A stretch of 64,000 nucleotides of DNA from Streptomyces cavernicola. Lineage in GTDB: Bacteria > Actinomycetota > Actinomycetes > Streptomycetales > Streptomycetaceae. The DNA lies in NCBI RefSeq assembly GCF_029968035.1, contig NZ_JASCIQ010000003.1, forward strand, positions 62,001 through 126,000, in the 5' to 3' direction. Below the pieces are notes generated by a model. That model was not told where the DNA came from. It saw nothing but the letters and a program-made list of their open reading frames with translations, and ran no database searches. This document shows positions 61,206-64,000 of the stretch, in pieces. Position 1 is the stretch's first letter. The number at the start of each line of letters is the position of its first letter. Made by a program: the position numbers and the translations under genes.

Positions 61206-62438
61206 TCACTTCAGGAAGTCCGGCACGTCGAGCTCCTCGGCCTGGCTGTCCTGGTAGGGACGGGCCGGGGGAACCTGCGGCGGGCTGACCGGCGCGGTGG
61301 GGATCTCGTTCACCGGGGCCGGCTCGGGGGCGGGCTCGGCGACCGGGGCGGTGTCCTCGCGCGGGGTCACGCTGCCGAGCGAACCGAAGGCCGGGCGGGA
61401 CTCGGTGCTGGTGCTGCGCACCGGGGCCGGCTCGGAGGCGGGCTTGCTCGCCGAGGCCGAACCGATCACGTTCTCCCGCTTGTTCGGCGGCTGTCCGCCG
61501 TCGAAGCCGGCGGCGATCACGGTGACGCGGACCTCGTCGCCGAGCGCGTCGTCGATGACCGCGCCGAAGATGATGTTGGCCTCGGGGTGGGCGGCCTCAC
61601 TGACCAGCTGCGCCGCCTCGTTGATCTCGAAGAGACCGAGGTCGGAGCCGCCGGAGATGGAGAGCAGCACACCGCGGGCGCCGTCGATGGACGCCTCGAG
61701 GAGCGGCGAGGAGATCGCCATCTCCGCGGCGGCCACCGCGCGGTCGTCCCCGCGCGCCGAGCCGATGCCCATGAGCGCCGAACCCGCCTCGGACATCACG
61801 GACTTGACGTCGGCGAAGTCGAGGTTGATCAGGCCGGGCGTGGTGATGAGGTCCGTGATGCCCTGCACACCGGAGAGCAGCACCTGGTCCGCCGACTTGA
61901 ACGCGTCGAGCACGCTCACCTGGCGGTCCGAGATGGAAAGGAGACGGTCGTTGGGAATGACGATGAGGGTGTCGACCTCTTCGCGGAGTTCCGCGATGCC
62001 GTCCTCCGCCTGGTTGGCGCGACGGCGGCCCTCGAAGGTGAACGGGCGCGTCACCACACCGATGGTGAGGGCGCCGAGGGAGCGTGCGATGTTGGCCACG
62101 ACGGGTGCGCCGCCGGTGCCGGTGCCGCCGCCTTCACCGGCGGTGACGAAGACCATGTCGGCCCCCTTGAGGACCTCCTCGATCTCCTCGCGGTGGTCCT
62201 CGGCCGCCTTGCGTCCGACTGCCGGATTGGCTCCGGCGCCGAGTCCGCGGGTGAGTTCACGGCCGACGTCGAGCTTGACGTCCGCGTCGCTCATCAACAG
62301 GGCTTGCGCGTCGGTGTTGATGGCGATGAACTCGACGCCCTTGAGACCGACCTCGATCATCCGGTTGATGGCATTGACACCACCGCCGCCGACACCGATG
62401 ACTTTGATGACTGCGAGGTAGTTCTGCGGTGCTGCCAC
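61206..62438 (-). CDS. ftsZ: cell division GTPase FtsZ
   Basis: 410 aa. The tubulin-type GTPase has [17 protein letters not shown] at the N-terminus, the signature [15 protein letters not shown], and [20 protein letters not shown] (T7 synergy region). A Pro/Ala/Glu-rich linker of about 80 residues ends in the conserved tail ELDVPDFLK that binds SepF and other partners. The GTG at 62438 gives [12 protein letters not shown]. It is transcribed from a strong promoter in the ftsQ-ftsZ gap. Confidence 0.98.
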   Translation of the reverse strand: MAAPQNYLAVIKVIGVGGGGVNAINRMIEVGLKGVEFIAINTDAQALLMSDADVKLDVGRELTRGLGAGANPAVGRKAAEDHREEIEEVLKGADMVFVTAGEGGGTGTGGAPVVANIARSLGALTIGVVTRPFTFEGRRRANQAEDGIAELREEVDTLIVIPNDRLLSISDRQVSVLDAFKSADQVLLSGVQGITDLITTPGLINLDFADVKSVMSEAGSALMGIGSARGDDRAVAAAEMAISSPLLEASIDGARGVLLSISGGSDLGLFEINEAAQLVSEAAHPEANIIFGAVIDDALGDEVRVTVIAAGFDGGQPPNKRENVIGSASASKPASEPAPVRSTSTESRPAFGSLGSVTPREDTAPVAEPAPEPAPVNEIPTAPVSPPQVPPARPYQDSQAEELDVPDFLK

Positions 62439-62534
62439 GTCGAAGGCCTCTCGCCTCGAGTTACGTGTCGCCGCTTCGCCGTGCGTGCGGTGCGACGACT
62501 GATGCCGAATTGGGACGGTCCGAACGCCGACCCG

Positions 62535-62559
62535 AACCCTAACGCTGAAGTTTAGGGTT
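62535..62559. promoter_or_regulatory. inverted repeat in the ftsZ leader
   Basis: AACCCTAA (62535-62542) and TTAGGGTT (62552-62559) form an exact 8-bp dyad with a 9-bp spacer. It lies between the predicted transcription start and the ftsZ GTG, so it could act as an RNA hairpin, a protein site, or part of a second promoter (TAAACT on the minus strand). Confidence 0.55.
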
Positions 62560-62595
62560 ACCAGTGTGTCTGTTCCCTGGAGTCTTCGAAACAGG

Positions 62596-62625
62596 ACACT
62601 AAGTCGACAAGTGGCGCACGTTCAA
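62596..62625 (-). promoter_or_regulatory. vegetative-type promoter for ftsZ
   Basis: On the minus strand TTGAAC (62620-62625) and TAGTGT (62596-62601) are 18 bp apart, close to the HrdB consensus. It predicts a leader of about 150 nt. Streptomyces ftsZ is known to have several promoters, including a sporulation one. Confidence 0.65.
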
Positions 62626-62676
62626 CGAACACGCCGAACCTCCCGTTTTTCTTTTCACCCTATGTGATCAGCCGTT

Positions 62677-62706
62677 GCGCTGACCAACCAGGGTGCTGGC
62701 CAGCGC
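62677..62706 (-). terminator. hairpin between ftsQ and ftsZ
   Basis: On the minus strand GCGCTGGCCA and TGGTCAGCGC pair over 10 bp with one G-U, around a 10-nt loop, 10 bp after the ftsQ stop. No U-run follows, so it may be a weak terminator or stability element. Confidence 0.45.
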
Positions 62707-62715
62707 ACTTAGGCG

Positions 62716-63534
62716 TCAACTCCCTGACACGGCAGGGGCGGTGGGGGCGCTCACATCGAAGCGTTCGGCCTTCGGTTCGGCTTTCATCAGCGCGGTGAGG
62801 GAGGCCGCCTTCACGTCGCCCTTCTCCACGCTGCCCCAGTCGACGGTGCGTTGGCCCTTCAGCTCGACTGAAATGGAGTCATATGAACGCACTTGAACGG
62901 TTCGTGCGTCCTTGGCGACCGTTGCCGGCAGGTCTCCGGCCACGCGTACCGCGGCCCGCAACAGACGGTTCGTACCAAAGCGGTTGAGACTCGGGGAGGC
63001 CGCGGCGTTCAATTCGAGAAGCGGAACACCCTTGGGTGCGCGGGCAACTGTTGCGAACTGCACGCCCTTTGCGTCCACTTCGACGAACTTTCCGCCCTTT
63101 TCGATGAGGAGCACCGGCTTGCGTTCGGTCACTTTCAGACCGATTTCGTGCGGCCAGGAACGTTCGACGACGACGGTGTCGATACGGCGCAGCCTTTTCC
63201 GGAGCCGATCCTCAATCCCGTCCGTGTCGACGGAAATCAGCGGTGCGCCGACCGGAACCTCCGCTGCCGCGCGCACCTGTTGAGTGGTCAACACCTCGGT
63301 GCCGGAGGTCTGTACGCGTTCCACGCGCAGCCACTGCGATCCGTAGAGCAGCCAGACGACTCCGGCGGAGAGGAGCACGACGGCGATCCCCGTGATCACG
63401 AGGACCCGGGTCGGCGGTCGCCGAAGTCGGCGGCCGCCGCCCGTCGGTCGGGGTGGGCGGGCCGGTGCTTCCCCCTGCTTGCGTTCGCCTCGTTCGGCGG
63501 TGGTGGGTCCGGCCACGCTCCCCTGCCTTCTCAC
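62716..63534 (-). CDS. ftsQ: cell division protein FtsQ
   Basis: 272 aa from the GTG that overlaps the murG stop (GTGA). A GTG six codons later (63516, [10 protein letters not shown]) matches the usual Streptomyces start. A basic Pro/Arg-rich cytoplasmic part and one membrane helix ([21 protein letters not shown]) are followed by the POTRA domain ([20 protein letters not shown]) and the beta domain with [20 protein letters not shown]. It acts in the FtsQLB divisome complex. Confidence 0.95.
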   Translation of the reverse strand: MRRQGSVAGPTTAERGERKQGEAPARPPRPTGGGRRLRRPPTRVLVITGIAVVLLSAGVVWLLYGSQWLRVERVQTSGTEVLTTQQVRAAAEVPVGAPLISVDTDGIEDRLRKRLRRIDTVVVERSWPHEIGLKVTERKPVLLIEKGGKFVEVDAKGVQFATVARAPKGVPLLELNAAASPSLNRFGTNRLLRAAVRVAGDLPATVAKDARTVQVRSYDSISVELKGQRTVDWGSVEKGDVKAASLTALMKAEPKAERFDVSAPTAPAVSGS

Positions 63535-64000
63535 GCCCGGTGGCGTGCCGCAATCGCCTCGTAGACCATGCCGACGAGGAGTTCGTCGGCGTCCCGGCGG
63601 CCGAACTCGGCGGCGGCGCGGGACATCTCGTACAGCCGGTGGGGGTCGGCGAGCACCGGGAGGACGTTCTCCTTGACCCAGTCCGGGGTCAGTTCGGCGT
63701 CGTCGACCAGGACACCGCCGCCGGCCTTGACCACCGGCTGGGCGTTCAGCCGCTGTTCGCCGTTGCCGATGGGCAGCGGGACGTAGGCGGCCGGGAGTCC
63801 GACGGCGGAGAGTTCGGCGACGGTCATCGCGCCCGCGCGGCAGAGCATCATGTCGGCCGCGGCGTACGCGAGATCCATCCGGTCCACGTACGGTACCGGG
63901 ACGTACGGCGGCATCCCCGGCATGTTGTCGACCTGCGGCAGTTCGTTCTTCGGGCCGACCGCGTGCAGGACCTGGATGCCGGCGCGCTGCAGATGCGGAA
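63531..64000 (-). CDS. murG: UDP-N-acetylglucosamine--N-acetylmuramyl transferase, C-terminal part
   Basis: The last ~156 codons are inside the window; the gene continues past 64000. MurG makes lipid II at the inner membrane face. The nucleotide-sugar domain is recognisable: [39 protein letters not shown] contains RAGAxTxxEL (Glu binds the ribose), followed by [19 protein letters not shown]. The stop overlaps the ftsQ start. The apparent start at 63923 is internal. Confidence 0.95.
   Translation of the reverse strand, partial: PHLQRAGIQVLHAVGPKNELPQVDNMPGMPPYVPVPYVDRMDLAYAAADMMLCRAGAMTVAELSAVGLPAAYVPLPIGNGEQRLNAQPVVKAGGGVLVDDAELTPDWVKENVLPVLADPHRLYEMSRAAAEFGRRDADELLVGMVYEAIAARHRA

Overview
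The window is a very G+C-rich actinobacterial chromosome segment, almost certainly Streptomyces. Third codon positions are nearly all G or C, GTG starts are common, and many genes look leaderless. The gene order (lgt - trpABMC - trpE - hisI - his operon - dnaE - lspA - ileS - divIVA - yggT - sepF - yggS - pgeF - ftsZ - ftsQ - murG) is the one I know from Streptomyces coelicolor and relatives. I see no tRNA, rRNA, CRISPR array, insertion sequence or prophage. It reads as core chromosome with a few accessory stretches.

Layout. 1-350: likely leader and first codons of gltB. 351-1082: VIT-type metal transporter. 1333-8187: a tightly coupled six-gene plus-strand cassette of four ADP-ribosylglycohydrolase (ARH) paralogues, a CaiB-type CoA-transferase and a CitE-type lyase. 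This is the best candidate for an undescribed system. 8321-10144: lgt and a secreted DsbA-like protein. 10263-13466: trpC-trpM-trpB-trpA, including the tiny trpM. 13681-17431: a DUF2752 membrane gene, then a separate operon hisI-trpE-(TIGR02234 membrane protein)-(HGxxPAAW protein). 17563-20529: a DinB-like protein, an orphan P450 and a ketopantoate-reductase homologue.

20682-26483: the his operon hisD-hisC-hisB-(54-aa membrane protein)-hisH-priA-ridA-hisF, with nearly every stop/start overlapping. No trpF is visible. PriA (HisA/TrpF) is expected to serve both histidine and tryptophan synthesis, which ties the two gene groups together. 26751-35284: less characterised genes (a beta-helix-like membrane protein, a tetratricopeptide-like protein, a LON-domain protein, YbaK, an ABC exporter, a NYN-domain protein). 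35384-38935: dnaE. 39097-50504: envelope and accessory genes (DUF2252, DsbA-like, PhoD, Ser/Thr kinase, MscS channel, Na+/H+ antiporter, secreted polysaccharide lyase).

50501-57223: rluA-type synthase, lspA, a DksA-like protein with a histone-H1-like tail, a DUF1059 protein, and ileS behind a T-box leader. IleRS carries a GAHH version of the HIGH motif. 57495-64000: the division and cell-wall end (divIVA, yggT, sepF, yggS, pgeF, ftsZ, ftsQ, start-truncated murG). Several strong hairpin terminators, a dispersed intergenic repeat family, a candidate ROK-type operator and multiple leaderless start signals were read directly from the sequence.
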